A stretch of DNA of 15,576 nt from a bacterium. GTDB lineage: Bacteria > JACRDZ01 > JAQUKH01. Positions 1 through 6,443 of the stretch are shown here, in pieces. Positions within the stretch are counted from its first letter, which is position 1; every line of letters begins with the position of its first letter. Made by a program: the position numbers and the translations under genes. The notes below the pieces were generated by a model. The model worked only from the letters and a program-made list of their open reading frames with translations. It searched no databases and was not told the DNA's origin. The stretch covers positions 1 to 15,576 of the forward strand of contig JAQUKH010000046.1 of the NCBI GenBank assembly GCA_028719205.1. Reading direction: 5' to 3'.

Positions 1-437
1 TATATCATAGCGTTTATATCCGGTTTATTCTTATAACACATTATGGTATTGGTTGAACTGGGTTTTGTTGTTATAAAAGTTTGCCCGCCGTAAGTTGTTG
101 CTTCAGAATCAGCATGCGCATAATTATGGGAAACATTAACATCAGTATGGGTAGTAGTTGTAGCTGGTGTGGTATAAGTTCCATAGGTTGCGGAATTACT
201 GGAATCTACAATTATAAAAAACTCAAAACCATTATTAAGCGCGACTTCCGCGCAACGCAGTAAAGTAAAATCATTTACTCTTTCTCTGGTAGTGTTGCTG
301 TTGCCGTTGAAAGTTACCCGAAACACATTTGTATCCAGCTGTGTGTCAGAATAACCGCCGTTAAATCCTCTTGACCGATAAGAAGTAGCGCAGCCAAATA
401 GAGTAAAGACAATTAAAATCATCCAGATATTTTTCAT
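1..437 (-). CDS. Lipoprotein, CC0125/CC1285-like (C-terminus outside window)
   Basis: A continuous minus-strand frame begins at an ATG at 437-435 and runs off the window start with no stop, giving 145 codons. A Shine-Dalgarno AAGGAG (about 446-451) lies about 8 nt upstream. The N-terminus is a short lipoprotein signal: MKN, a hydrophobic run, then a lipobox ending FGCAT with Cys about residue 16. The mature part has GFNGGYSDTQLDTNVFRVTF, then a GN..TT.ERV.DF.LLRCAE.AL..GFEFF stretch. This matches my recollection of the CC0125/CC1285 lipoprotein family, whose function is unknown. A Thr/His-rich segment follows. It is transcribed divergently from mnmA. Family assignment is by motif memory only. 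Confidence 0.8.
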   Translation of the reverse strand, partial: MKNIWMILIVFTLFGCATSYRSRGFNGGYSDTQLDTNVFRVTFNGNSNTTRERVNDFTLLRCAEVALNNGFEFFIIVDSSNSATYGTYTTPATTTTHTDVNVSHNYAHADSEATTYGGQTFITTKPSSTNTIMCYKNKPDINAMI

Positions 438-467
438 GATGGGATCTCCTTAAATTGTATTTAATTA

Positions 468-476
468 ATCATACCA
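468..476 (-). promoter_or_regulatory. Extended -10 promoter of the leftward lipoprotein
   Basis: On the minus strand the sequence reads TGG-TATGAT, an extended -10 element, about 31 nt before the lipoprotein ATG. No convincing -35 hexamer is visible at 16-18 nt spacing, which is common when the extended -10 TG is present. The transcript start would be near 461, leaving a leader with the AAGGAG ribosome site. Confidence 0.45.
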
Positions 477-496
477 CAATCATGGAATTTTATCTA

Positions 497-525
497 TTGC
501 CGCTTTTTCGTAATCATATTATAAT
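497..525 (+). promoter_or_regulatory. Sigma-70-type promoter of mnmA
   Basis: TTGCCG (497-502), a 17-nt spacer and a perfect TATAAT (520-525). The expected start of transcription is near 532, only about two bases before the ATG at 534, so the mnmA mRNA would be leaderless or nearly so. No Shine-Dalgarno is seen before the ATG, consistent with that. Confidence 0.7.
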
Positions 526-533
526 GATAAAAA

Positions 534-1649
534 ATGAAACCGGATAAAAGTATAATAAAAAATAAAATTGTTATCGCGATGAGCGGGGGTGTGGATAGTT
601 CAGTCGCCGCTTTTTTGCTTAAAGAAAAAGGATATGACGTTTTCGGGATAACAATGCTTATCTGGCATAATGAAAATGAGTGCCAGGTGAATAAAAGCTG
701 CTGTTCACCTGATGATATAATTGATGCCCGCCGCATCGCGTCCCAATTGAAAATACCGTTCCAAACCGTTAATTTTGTGAAAGAATTCAAAAATGATGTA
801 ATGGACTATTTCTGCAGGGAATATTTGAAAGGAGTTACGCCCAATCCCTGTATCATTTGTAATGAAAGAATGAAATTCGGATATTTACTGGATTACGCGA
901 AGGCGCAGGGGATAGATCATATCGCGACGGGGCATTACGCGAAAAATTATTTTGATAAGAAAACGGGAAGATACGCGATTAAAAAAGGTAAAGATAAGAC
1001 GAAAGACCAGTCTTATGTTCTATTTTCCTTGACTCAGGATCAGCTTGAACATGTTATTTTCCCGCTGGCGGATCTTACAAAAGAAGAGGTCAGGGAAATA
1101 GCGAAAGAAAACGGGCTTATAACAGCAAAAAAAAAAGAAAGCCAGGAAATATGTTTTATCCCTGATAATGATTATCCAAAATTTATAAATGAGCATTTCC
1201 ACGCGAAAGAAAAAGCAGGTTTGATCTTGGATATTAATGGCAAAATATTGGGCAGGCATAAGGGTATTTATCGTTATACGATCGGACAGAGAAAAGGGCT
1301 CGGGATTTCTTCACCGCATCCTTTATATGTCGTAAAGATCAATACGGAGGAAAATGTAATAATCGTGGGAAAGGATGAGGATCTATATCAGAAGGAGTTC
1401 ATAGCTGAAAAGGTTAATTGGCAGGCGATAGATAAGCTAGAAGGCCCGATTTCAGTAAAGGCAAAGATAAGGTATAAATTTGAAGAAGAAAAAGCGGAGA
1501 TTTTCCCTCTTGATAATAAAAGGGCAAGGGTTGAATTCTTAAAACCTCAGCGCGCGATAACTCCCGGACAGGCAGTAGTTTTTTATAAAAAAGATGTAGT
1601 TGTCGGCGGGGGATGGATAAAAAAAAATGATGAAAAATTATTATCCTGA
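534..1649 (+). CDS. mnmA: tRNA-specific 2-thiouridylase MnmA
   Basis: MnmA is a cytoplasmic enzyme that adenylates U34 of Lys/Glu/Gln tRNAs and replaces its 2-oxygen with persulfide sulfur. The 371-residue length is normal. Visible motifs are the PP-loop SGGVDSS (residues 17-23), the catalytic cysteine in NPCIICN (C106), GTGHY-like ATGHYA (131-136), KDQSYVL (158-164) and the second catalytic cysteine in SQEICFIP (C207). The C-terminal part (about 240-360) holds the YTIGQRKGLG segment and the beta-barrel domain. An extra cysteine cluster, C50 and C56-C57, sits in the insert before the second strand, as in many anaerobe MnmA proteins. The start is fixed by the promoter ending at 525. Its 3' end overlaps the UPF0280 gene by 23 nt, so the two are probably co-transcribed and translationally coupled. 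Confidence 0.96.
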   Translation: MKPDKSIIKNKIVIAMSGGVDSSVAAFLLKEKGYDVFGITMLIWHNENECQVNKSCCSPDDIIDARRIASQLKIPFQTVNFVKEFKNDVMDYFCREYLKGVTPNPCIICNERMKFGYLLDYAKAQGIDHIATGHYAKNYFDKKTGRYAIKKGKDKTKDQSYVLFSLTQDQLEHVIFPLADLTKEEVREIAKENGLITAKKKESQEICFIPDNDYPKFINEHFHAKEKAGLILDINGKILGRHKGIYRYTIGQRKGLGISSPHPLYVVKINTEENVIIVGKDEDLYQKEFIAEKVNWQAIDKLEGPISVKAKIRYKFEEEKAEIFPLDNKRARVEFLKPQRAITPGQAVVFYKKDVVVGGGWIKKNDEKLLS

Positions 1650-2397
1650 GAACATTAAATATGAAGAGCGGACTTACCGTGAGCTTGTAAATACAAATGA
1701 TCTGCTGAAATTTTCGGTTTCCGTGAAAGAGACGGATCTTTTAATAATGGCGGAAAAAGATCTATCTAAAGAAGTAATGAGCTCGATCTTAAAATATAGA
1801 AATCAGATCGAAAAATATATTGAAGAATACCCGGTCTTTAAAACTACTCTTGAGCCGTATAAGCCGGATAACTTCGCGCCAAATATAGTTCAGAATATGT
1901 CAAAAATTTGTTCGCAGGTTGGAGTGGGCCCGATGGCAAGCGTTGCGGGGGCAGTTTCGGAATTTGTGGGGCTTGATATTTTGCCTTTAAGCCCGGAGTT
2001 TATTATTGAAAACGGGGGAGATATTTTTTTTAATTCAAAAAAGATAAGAACTGTCGGGATTTATGCCGGCAGATCACCTTTGAGCAATAAGATCGCGATC
2101 GAGATACAGCCGCATTCCACCCCTTTAGGAATTTGTACTTCTTCAGGCACAGTAGGTCATTCTTTAAGTTTCGGTAAGGCCGACGCGGTGGTAATTATTT
2201 CCGGGTCAGCGATTTTAGCCGATGCGGCCGCTACGGCGGTGGGTAATATTGTAAAAACTCAGGATGATATTTTAACCGGCATAGAAGAGGCAAAAAAAAT
2301 ATCAGGCCTTTTAGGTGTGGTAATAATTAAGGATGATAAAATGGGCTGCTGGGGAGAGGTTAAGCTTGTTCCGTGGAGTTATACAAAAAACACTTGA
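1627..2397 (+). CDS. UPF0280 / COG2122 family protein (ApbE-like fold), homocysteine-synthesis associated
   Basis: The 256-residue protein has the UPF0280 signatures: ETDLLIMAEKDL (35-46), GVGPMASVAGAV (99-110), ENGGDIFF (128-135), the cysteine motif GICTSSGTVGHSLSFG (168-183, C170) and ADAAATAVGNIV (198-209). The family resembles ApbE flavin transferases in fold. From memory, COG2122 proteins were linked genetically, together with DUF39 and a NIL/ferredoxin protein, to homocysteine synthesis from sulfide in methanogens and sulfate reducers; the chemistry is not settled. Here the DUF39 gene lies 86 nt downstream, which supports the same role. The start codon lies inside mnmA. Tandem ATGs at 1627 and 1630 follow a G-rich, imperfect ribosome site. 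The stop codon overlaps the -35 box of the next promoter. Confidence 0.9.
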   Translation: MMKNYYPENIKYEERTYRELVNTNDLLKFSVSVKETDLLIMAEKDLSKEVMSSILKYRNQIEKYIEEYPVFKTTLEPYKPDNFAPNIVQNMSKICSQVGVGPMASVAGAVSEFVGLDILPLSPEFIIENGGDIFFNSKKIRTVGIYAGRSPLSNKIAIEIQPHSTPLGICTSSGTVGHSLSFGKADAVVIISGSAILADAAATAVGNIVKTQDDILTGIEEAKKISGLLGVVIIKDDKMGCWGEVKLVPWSYTKNT

Positions 2398-2422
2398 CAA
2401 AAAGTTTCAGGTATGTTAAAGT
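2394..2422 (+). promoter_or_regulatory. Promoter of the DUF39-cysK operon
   Basis: A consensus TTGACA (2394-2399) overlaps the stop codon of the UPF0280 gene. A 17-nt spacer follows, then TAAAGT (2417-2422) with an extended -10 TG at 2414-2415. Transcription would begin near 2429, giving a leader of about 55 nt with AGGAGG at 2469-2474, nine nt before the ATG. This lets the DUF39-cysK pair be transcribed separately from mnmA-UPF0280. Confidence 0.7.
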
Positions 2423-2449
2423 CTACAATATATATATAGATGATAGACT
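2420..2449 (+). promoter_or_regulatory. Inverted repeat over the predicted transcription start
   Basis: AGTCTA (2420-2425) and TAGACT (2444-2449) form a 6-bp inverted repeat that begins in the -10 box and spans the expected start of transcription. A second pair, TAGAT (2437-2441) and ATCTA (2456-2460), interleaves with it, so two mutually exclusive RNA hairpins are possible. It may be a repressor site or a leader switch; no known riboswitch core is recognisable. Confidence 0.35.
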
Positions 2450-2483
2450 ATGAAAATCTAAATAATTTAGGAGGATATGAAAT

Positions 2484-3656
2484 ATGGTAACTAAAACTTA
2501 TGAAGAAATTAATGAGAAGATCAGGCAGAAAAAAGCGGTTGTAGTAACAGCAGAAGAAGTAATTGCAATGGTGGAGGCGCACGGATTGGCAAAAACAGCG
2601 AAGGAAGTAGATGTAGTTACTACCGGAACCTTTGGGCCAATGTGTTCAAGCGGGGCATTTTTGAATACAGGCCATTGTAAACCTAAAATAAAGATGCAGA
2701 AGGCCTGGTTGAATGATGTAAGCGCGTACGCGGGATTAGCCGCTGTGGATATTTATATAGGTGCTACCGAGGTACCGGATAATGACCCGGGGACATTTGA
2801 ATACGGCGGCGGCCATGTTATCGAGGATTTAGTCGCAGGAAAGGATGTAACATTAAAAGCTATTGCTTATGGAACTGATTGTTACCCTCGAAAGGAATTA
2901 AAAACACTGATAAATCTTAAGGACATGAATCAAGCAGTGCTTACAAACCCGAGAAACGCGTACCAGAATTATAACTGCGCGATTAATTTATCCGATAAAG
3001 TGATTCATACTTATATGGGAACATTGAAAGCCAATGCCGGTAATGCGAATTATTGCAGCGCGGGGCAGTTAAGCCCGCTGTTAAAAGATCCTTTTTATAA
3101 AACTATTGGTATTGGGACAAGGATATTTCTCGGCGGAGCGCAAGGTTATGTCTACTGGGAAGGGACCCAGCATAGTCCGACAGCAAAAAGGGGAGAAAAT
3201 GGAGTACCCCGGAGCCCGGCCGGTACTATAGCAGTAGTCGGAAATCTTAAAGAAATGAGTACGCATTATTTGAAGGGCGCTTCTTTTGAAAAATATGGAA
3301 CAACGCTGATCGTGGGTATTGGGATTCCTATACCGATCCTGAATGAAGAAATTTTGAAGTACGCGGCAATTTCAGATAAAGATATTTATACCCAGATCGT
3401 TGATTATGGTTTTGATTATCCGCAGGGTGTCGCTAAATCTCACGGGGAAATCAGTTATGCCCAGTTAAAGAGCGGGAAGATAAGTTTTAATGGTAAGGAT
3501 ATTCCTACAGCTCCGCTTTCAAGTTACGCGAAGGCAAGAGAGATCGCAGGGGTTTTAGCCGATTGGATAAAAGAAGGCAAGTTCTTTTTAGGCGCTCCTG
3601 TCAGAACGCTTGATCTGAATGATAAATTTAAACCATTAATTGAGAGACCTGTATAA
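2484..3656 (+). CDS. Homocysteine biosynthesis protein, DUF39/HcyBio (COG1900)
   Basis: The 390-residue protein belongs to the DUF39/HcyBio family, implicated in making homocysteine from aspartate semialdehyde and reduced sulfur, which bypasses the O-acyl-homoserine route. Recognisable segments are TTGTFGPMCSSGAFLN (46-61), EYGGGHVIEDLVAGK (106-120), AYGTDCYPRKEL (128-139), GGAQGYVYWEGTQH near 214-227 and a C-terminal DYPQGVAKSHG...SGKISFNGK stretch. C54 and C133 are likely counterparts of the two cysteines I recall as essential in the Methanosarcina protein; C65 is a third. It ends after the catalytic region with no CBS domains, matching the short (COG1900a) type. AGGAGG lies 9 nt before the start. 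cysK follows after 21 nt. The NIL/ferredoxin partner normally tied to this pathway is not in the window. Confidence 0.9.
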   Translation: MVTKTYEEINEKIRQKKAVVVTAEEVIAMVEAHGLAKTAKEVDVVTTGTFGPMCSSGAFLNTGHCKPKIKMQKAWLNDVSAYAGLAAVDIYIGATEVPDNDPGTFEYGGGHVIEDLVAGKDVTLKAIAYGTDCYPRKELKTLINLKDMNQAVLTNPRNAYQNYNCAINLSDKVIHTYMGTLKANAGNANYCSAGQLSPLLKDPFYKTIGIGTRIFLGGAQGYVYWEGTQHSPTAKRGENGVPRSPAGTIAVVGNLKEMSTHYLKGASFEKYGTTLIVGIGIPIPILNEEILKYAAISDKDIYTQIVDYGFDYPQGVAKSHGEISYAQLKSGKISFNGKDIPTAPLSSYAKAREIAGVLADWIKEGKFFLGAPVRTLDLNDKFKPLIERPV

Positions 3657-3677
3657 TAAAAGGAAAAGGGAGACCTC

Positions 3678-4607
3678 ATGTCAAGAAAAATTGCCAATAA
3701 TATTTTGGAATTGATCGGTTCTACACCGATGGTCAGGTTTAATAAAGTTGTTGAAGACGGGATGGCGGTTGTTTACGGTAAATTGGAATATTTTAATCCT
3801 GCAGGTTCAGTAAAAGACAGGATTTGCCTGTCTATGGTTGAGGACGCGGAAAAAAAGGGATTGGTCAAAAAAGGTACGACAATTATTGAACCTACCAGCG
3901 GAAATACAGGGATCGGCCTCGCGATGGTTTGCGCGGTAAAAGGGTATCATTTAATTTTAACGATGCCGGAAACAATGAGTATTGAAAGAAGGCGTATCCT
4001 GACAGCGTTCGGAGCGGAGATTGTTTTAACGCCCGGTGTGGAAGGAATGTCAGGCGCGATAAAAAAATCAAGAGAACTTGCTAAGAATACAAAAGACAGT
4101 TTCATGCCGAACCAGTTTGAAAATCCTGCTAATCCGCAGATCCATAGATTAACTACAGCAAAAGAAATTATTGAAGCTTTGGATGGAAAAATAGATGCCT
4201 TTGTTGCCGGTGTCGGAACGGGTGGAACATTGACAGGTGTTGGAGATATTTTGCGGAGCAGCGAGATTAATGCCAGGATAGTGGCGGTGGAACCTGAAAA
4301 TTCGCCTGTACTTTCAGGCGGGAAGCCCGGGCCTCATAAAATTCAGGGAATAGGAGCCGGATTTGTACCTGCAGTTTTAAATCAAAGATTGATCGATGAA
4401 ATAATTAAAGTAAAGGATATGGATGCGTTTAAGATGGCAAGGCGCCTTTGTGCGGAGGAGGGTTTATTTGTCGGTATTTCCGCGGGCGCGGCAGCCTTTG
4501 CGGCATTAAAAGTCGCGAAGGATCTGGGGAAAGGTAAAACTGTTGTTGTAATTTTGCCGGATACCGGCGAACGTTATCTAAGTATGGAACAATTATTTAA
4601 TTCATAG
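3678..4607 (+). CDS. cysK: Cysteine synthase (O-acetylserine sulfhydrylase)
   Basis: This PLP enzyme makes cysteine from O-acetylserine and sulfide in the cytoplasm. Its 309 residues are the usual CysK length. The PLP lysine is K46 in NPAGSVKDR (40-48). The substrate loop TSGNTG is at 73-78, the PLP phosphate loop GTGGT at 180-184, the GISAGAA segment at 266-272 and PDTGERYLS at 294-302. The protein lacks the N-terminal heme domain and C-terminal CBS domains of cystathionine beta-synthase, which favours a plain cysteine synthase, though CysK and CysM are hard to separate by eye. AAGGGAGA just upstream is the ribosome site. It is the second gene of the DUF39 operon, so cysteine and homocysteine formation are co-expressed. 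A palindrome and terminator follow. Confidence 0.93.
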   Translation: MSRKIANNILELIGSTPMVRFNKVVEDGMAVVYGKLEYFNPAGSVKDRICLSMVEDAEKKGLVKKGTTIIEPTSGNTGIGLAMVCAVKGYHLILTMPETMSIERRRILTAFGAEIVLTPGVEGMSGAIKKSRELAKNTKDSFMPNQFENPANPQIHRLTTAKEIIEALDGKIDAFVAGVGTGGTLTGVGDILRSSEINARIVAVEPENSPVLSGGKPGPHKIQGIGAGFVPAVLNQRLIDEIIKVKDMDAFKMARRLCAEEGLFVGISAGAAAFAALKVAKDLGKGKTVVVILPDTGERYLSMEQLFNS

Positions 4608-4637
4608 GCAGGGGCAGGTTTTAAACCTGTCTCTACC
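4607..4637. repeat. Imperfect palindrome, dispersed-repeat type, at the cysK stop
   Basis: Arms GGCAGGGGCAGGTTT (4607-4621) and AAACCTGTCTCTACC (4623-4637) pair at 12 of 15 positions, plus two G-T wobbles, around a single central base. The left arm starts on the last base of the cysK stop codon. Similar GC-rich palindromes occur as dispersed intergenic repeats in many genomes; whether this one does needs the rest of the genome. It has no T-run, so it is not itself the terminator. Confidence 0.55.
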
Positions 4638-4646
4638 AGTATTTAT

Positions 4647-4689
4647 AAAGGCATTCTGCTCCGGATTTTGAGAGAAGAGTGCCTTTTTT
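4647..4689 (+). terminator. Rho-independent terminator of the DUF39-cysK operon
   Basis: AAAGGCATTCT (4647-4657) pairs with AGAGTGCCTTT (4676-4686) as an 11-bp stem with one G-T pair. The 18-nt loop can be shortened by an inner CTC/GAG pairing. It is followed by a T-rich tract (4684-4695). The next promoter's -35 box begins about five nt later, so the two operons are insulated but tightly packed. Confidence 0.8.
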
Positions 4690-4693
4690 GTTT

Positions 4694-4722
4694 TTGAAAA
4701 TGTTTGTGTTTTGTGCTATTAT
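4694..4722 (+). promoter_or_regulatory. Promoter of the cation exchanger gene
   Basis: TTGAAA (4694-4699), a 17-nt spacer and TATTAT (4717-4722) with the extended -10 TG at 4714-4715. Transcription is predicted near 4729, leaving about five bases before the ATG at 4734. That excludes the longer reading frame opening at 4704 and leaves no room for a ribosome binding site. Confidence 0.65.
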
Positions 4723-4733
4723 TCAACTATTAT

Positions 4734-5714
4734 ATGACAGAAATTCTTTTAAGTTTATTATTGGTTATAATAAGTATTATTGCGATTGGTAAAGGGTCAG
4801 ACTGGTTTACTGATTCGCTTATTCCGATCGCGCGGAAACTTGGGACATCGCGTATTGGAGTTGGATTGCTTCTTGTTTCGGTTTCTGTCAGTTTGCCTGA
4901 GATCCTGATAGTTATAATCGGTGTTCTTGAAGGGCATGCCCCGCTTAGTTTTGGTGTGGCGCTGGGTTCTGTTATATGCAATATCGCCCTTATGACCGGC
5001 TTTTGCGCGCTTATCAGGCCGTTACAGGTGAGCACTACGATTATTTTACGCGATGGTATTTTTTCCATTATTGTTCCCGTGCTTATCTTTGCGGTAGGGT
5101 CTACCGGTAAGATATCGCGTATAGAAGGGTTTGCCTTTTTCCTCCTTTTTATTCCTTATTTAATAAATGTACTTTTGCAGGAGCGGGAACGGTCTGAACC
5201 GAAAGAAGAGCGCCTTAAAGAAATCGAGGTAGAACTTGACCTTCTTGGTTTCAGTTTCGGCAAGATCCGTTCACCATGGATCGCTTTCACGTTGGGTTTA
5301 GGGCTGCTTTTGGCCGGCGCGCACCTGTTTACTTCAGAGCTTATAAATATATCTGGTCTGTTCAATATTGATGAGCGGTTTATAGGTATGACGATCGGCG
5401 CTATCGGCCCTTCGATCCCCAATATTATGGCGGCCTATCATGCTACCAAAAAAGGGATGACCGACGTTGTGGTATCGGAAACCTTGGGTTCCAATGTTTT
5501 TACTTTGCTTGTTACTTTAGGTGTTTTAGCTGTTCTTTCTCCGGTGGCTATTACTCATAAAAATATTATGTTTGATATCCCGGCTGTTATGGTAATGAGT
5601 TCCGTGTTATTTGTTTTTATGCTTACCGAAAAAGCCGTGTCAAAAGCTGAAGGCATTATTCTAATCAGCGGTTATGTCTTATTTATTATAGGACAAATAG
5701 TTTTTAGCGGTTGA
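4734..5714 (+). CDS. CaCA-superfamily cation exchanger (Na+/Ca2+ exchanger-like) with divergent alpha-2 repeat
   Basis: The 326-residue inner-membrane protein has about ten hydrophobic segments in two halves, joined by a charged cytoplasmic loop (about 149-180). Two alpha-repeats define the family. Alpha-1 (about 44-90) keeps the ion-binding Glu in SLPE (E56) and an Asn 27 residues later (N83). Alpha-2 (about 218-264) reads GAIGPSIPN, so the expected second Glu is Asn (N230), and the acidic or Asn position 27 residues later is Thr (T257). Alpha-1 also has GSV where GSN is usual. The overall pattern is an exchanger of Na+ or H+ for Ca2+ or another cation, but the ligand set is asymmetric, so Ca2+ specificity should not be assumed. 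The start was chosen at the ATG after the promoter, which gives a hydrophobic N-terminus directly. Confidence 0.85.
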   Translation: MTEILLSLLLVIISIIAIGKGSDWFTDSLIPIARKLGTSRIGVGLLLVSVSVSLPEILIVIIGVLEGHAPLSFGVALGSVICNIALMTGFCALIRPLQVSTTIILRDGIFSIIVPVLIFAVGSTGKISRIEGFAFFLLFIPYLINVLLQERERSEPKEERLKEIEVELDLLGFSFGKIRSPWIAFTLGLGLLLAGAHLFTSELINISGLFNIDERFIGMTIGAIGPSIPNIMAAYHATKKGMTDVVVSETLGSNVFTLLVTLGVLAVLSPVAITHKNIMFDIPAVMVMSSVLFVFMLTEKAVSKAEGIILISGYVLFIIGQIVFSG

Positions 5715-5726
5715 ACAAGATGCAAT

Positions 5727-6335
5727 TCAGGGTTTTTCAATATTTTCAATATCGTGGGGTGAGTCTTTCATATTGTCGTGAATTGATTTTATTAATTCGA
5801 TCCTGGATTTTGCCTTTGGGTACGCGGAACTTCCCGGATAATTATCAATAACCTTCTGGTATTCAGTTACAGCCTTTTCAAAATCATTTACTCCGCCCAT
5901 TTCATCCCAGTCAAAAGATACTCCTATATTATACTGGGCATCACCAGCTAAAATACTTTTAGGATACTCTTTGATAACTCTTTCAAAATATTTCCGGCTG
6001 GTATTCAGGTAATTAAAATAAATTGTTTTTGCTTCTTCAGTAAATAGATATATAGTTTTATGATATTCAATAGATTGTTGGAAGAAGGCTTCTCCAATGA
6101 GGAACAAGATTTCAGGTTTTAATTTATTTTTAGTATCTTTTTTTTCACCTTCCTGCAGGTAAGATATCGCGGATAAATAATTTTTCTCTTCCAGTTTTAA
6201 TTTTCCCTGCGTAAGATAAGAATCAGGCGTATCTTTCTTAAAGGTCGCGCAGCCTGAATGGAAAAATATAACAGGAATTATTAAAATAATAAAAATTTTA
6301 TACTGATTTTTAATCATTTTAATTTTCACTTCCAT
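5727..6335 (-). CDS. TPR-repeat lipoprotein, BamD-like
   Basis: The 202-residue protein has a lipoprotein signal (hydrophobic run 14-26, then FHSGC with C29) and alpha-helical TPR-like repeats. The first TPR is near YLTQGKLKLEEKNYLSAISY (40-59). Later ones contain ARKYFERVIKEYPKS-like and AVTEYQKVIDNYPGS segments, the typical BamD/YbgF spacing of Y..V...YP.S. BamD is an outer-membrane assembly lipoprotein, but this one is shorter and carries an insert between repeats, so only a general role in envelope protein interactions is safe. The start is uncertain: the next ATG at 6317 also gives a good signal peptide and would fit a transcript starting near 6333 from a TTGACA box (6363-6368) with a weak -10. 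It converges with the exchanger gene, 12 nt away, with no clear terminator between. Confidence 0.75.
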   Translation of the reverse strand: MEVKIKMIKNQYKIFIILIIPVIFFHSGCATFKKDTPDSYLTQGKLKLEEKNYLSAISYLQEGEKKDTKNKLKPEILFLIGEAFFQQSIEYHKTIYLFTEEAKTIYFNYLNTSRKYFERVIKEYPKSILAGDAQYNIGVSFDWDEMGGVNDFEKAVTEYQKVIDNYPGSSAYPKAKSRIELIKSIHDNMKDSPHDIENIEKP

Positions 6336-6339
6336 ATTA

Positions 6340-6408
6340 ATATTGCTACTAATTTATGCTGATGTCAAGGATATTTTATAATAATTTAATAACTTGTTAT
6401 GGTAAAAT
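6340..6408. promoter_or_regulatory. Divergent promoter region between the TPR lipoprotein and the P-type ATPase
   Basis: Leftward: TTGACA on the minus strand (6368-6363) with a weak CAATAT at 17-nt spacing. Rightward: TATAAT (6377-6382) without a good -35, and TGG-TAAAAT (6400-6408), an extended -10 form with start near 6415. AT-rich sequence makes chance matches likely, so I treat this as a region and not a defined pair. Confidence 0.35.
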
Positions 6409-6443
6409 ACATCAATATTAAATGGTATGAATTAAGGAGGCCT

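Noticed and set aside
81-263. Plus-strand reading frame at the window start
   Set aside because: It is antisense to the lipoprotein coding frame, which has a lipobox, a ribosome site and family motifs.
494-790. Minus-strand reading frame opposite the start of mnmA
   Set aside because: It lies entirely antisense to the mnmA PP-loop region and its promoter, has no ribosome site and no recognisable domain.
4704-4733. Longer N-terminus for the exchanger
   Set aside because: The extra ten codons overlap the extended -10 promoter and are not part of the predicted transcript.
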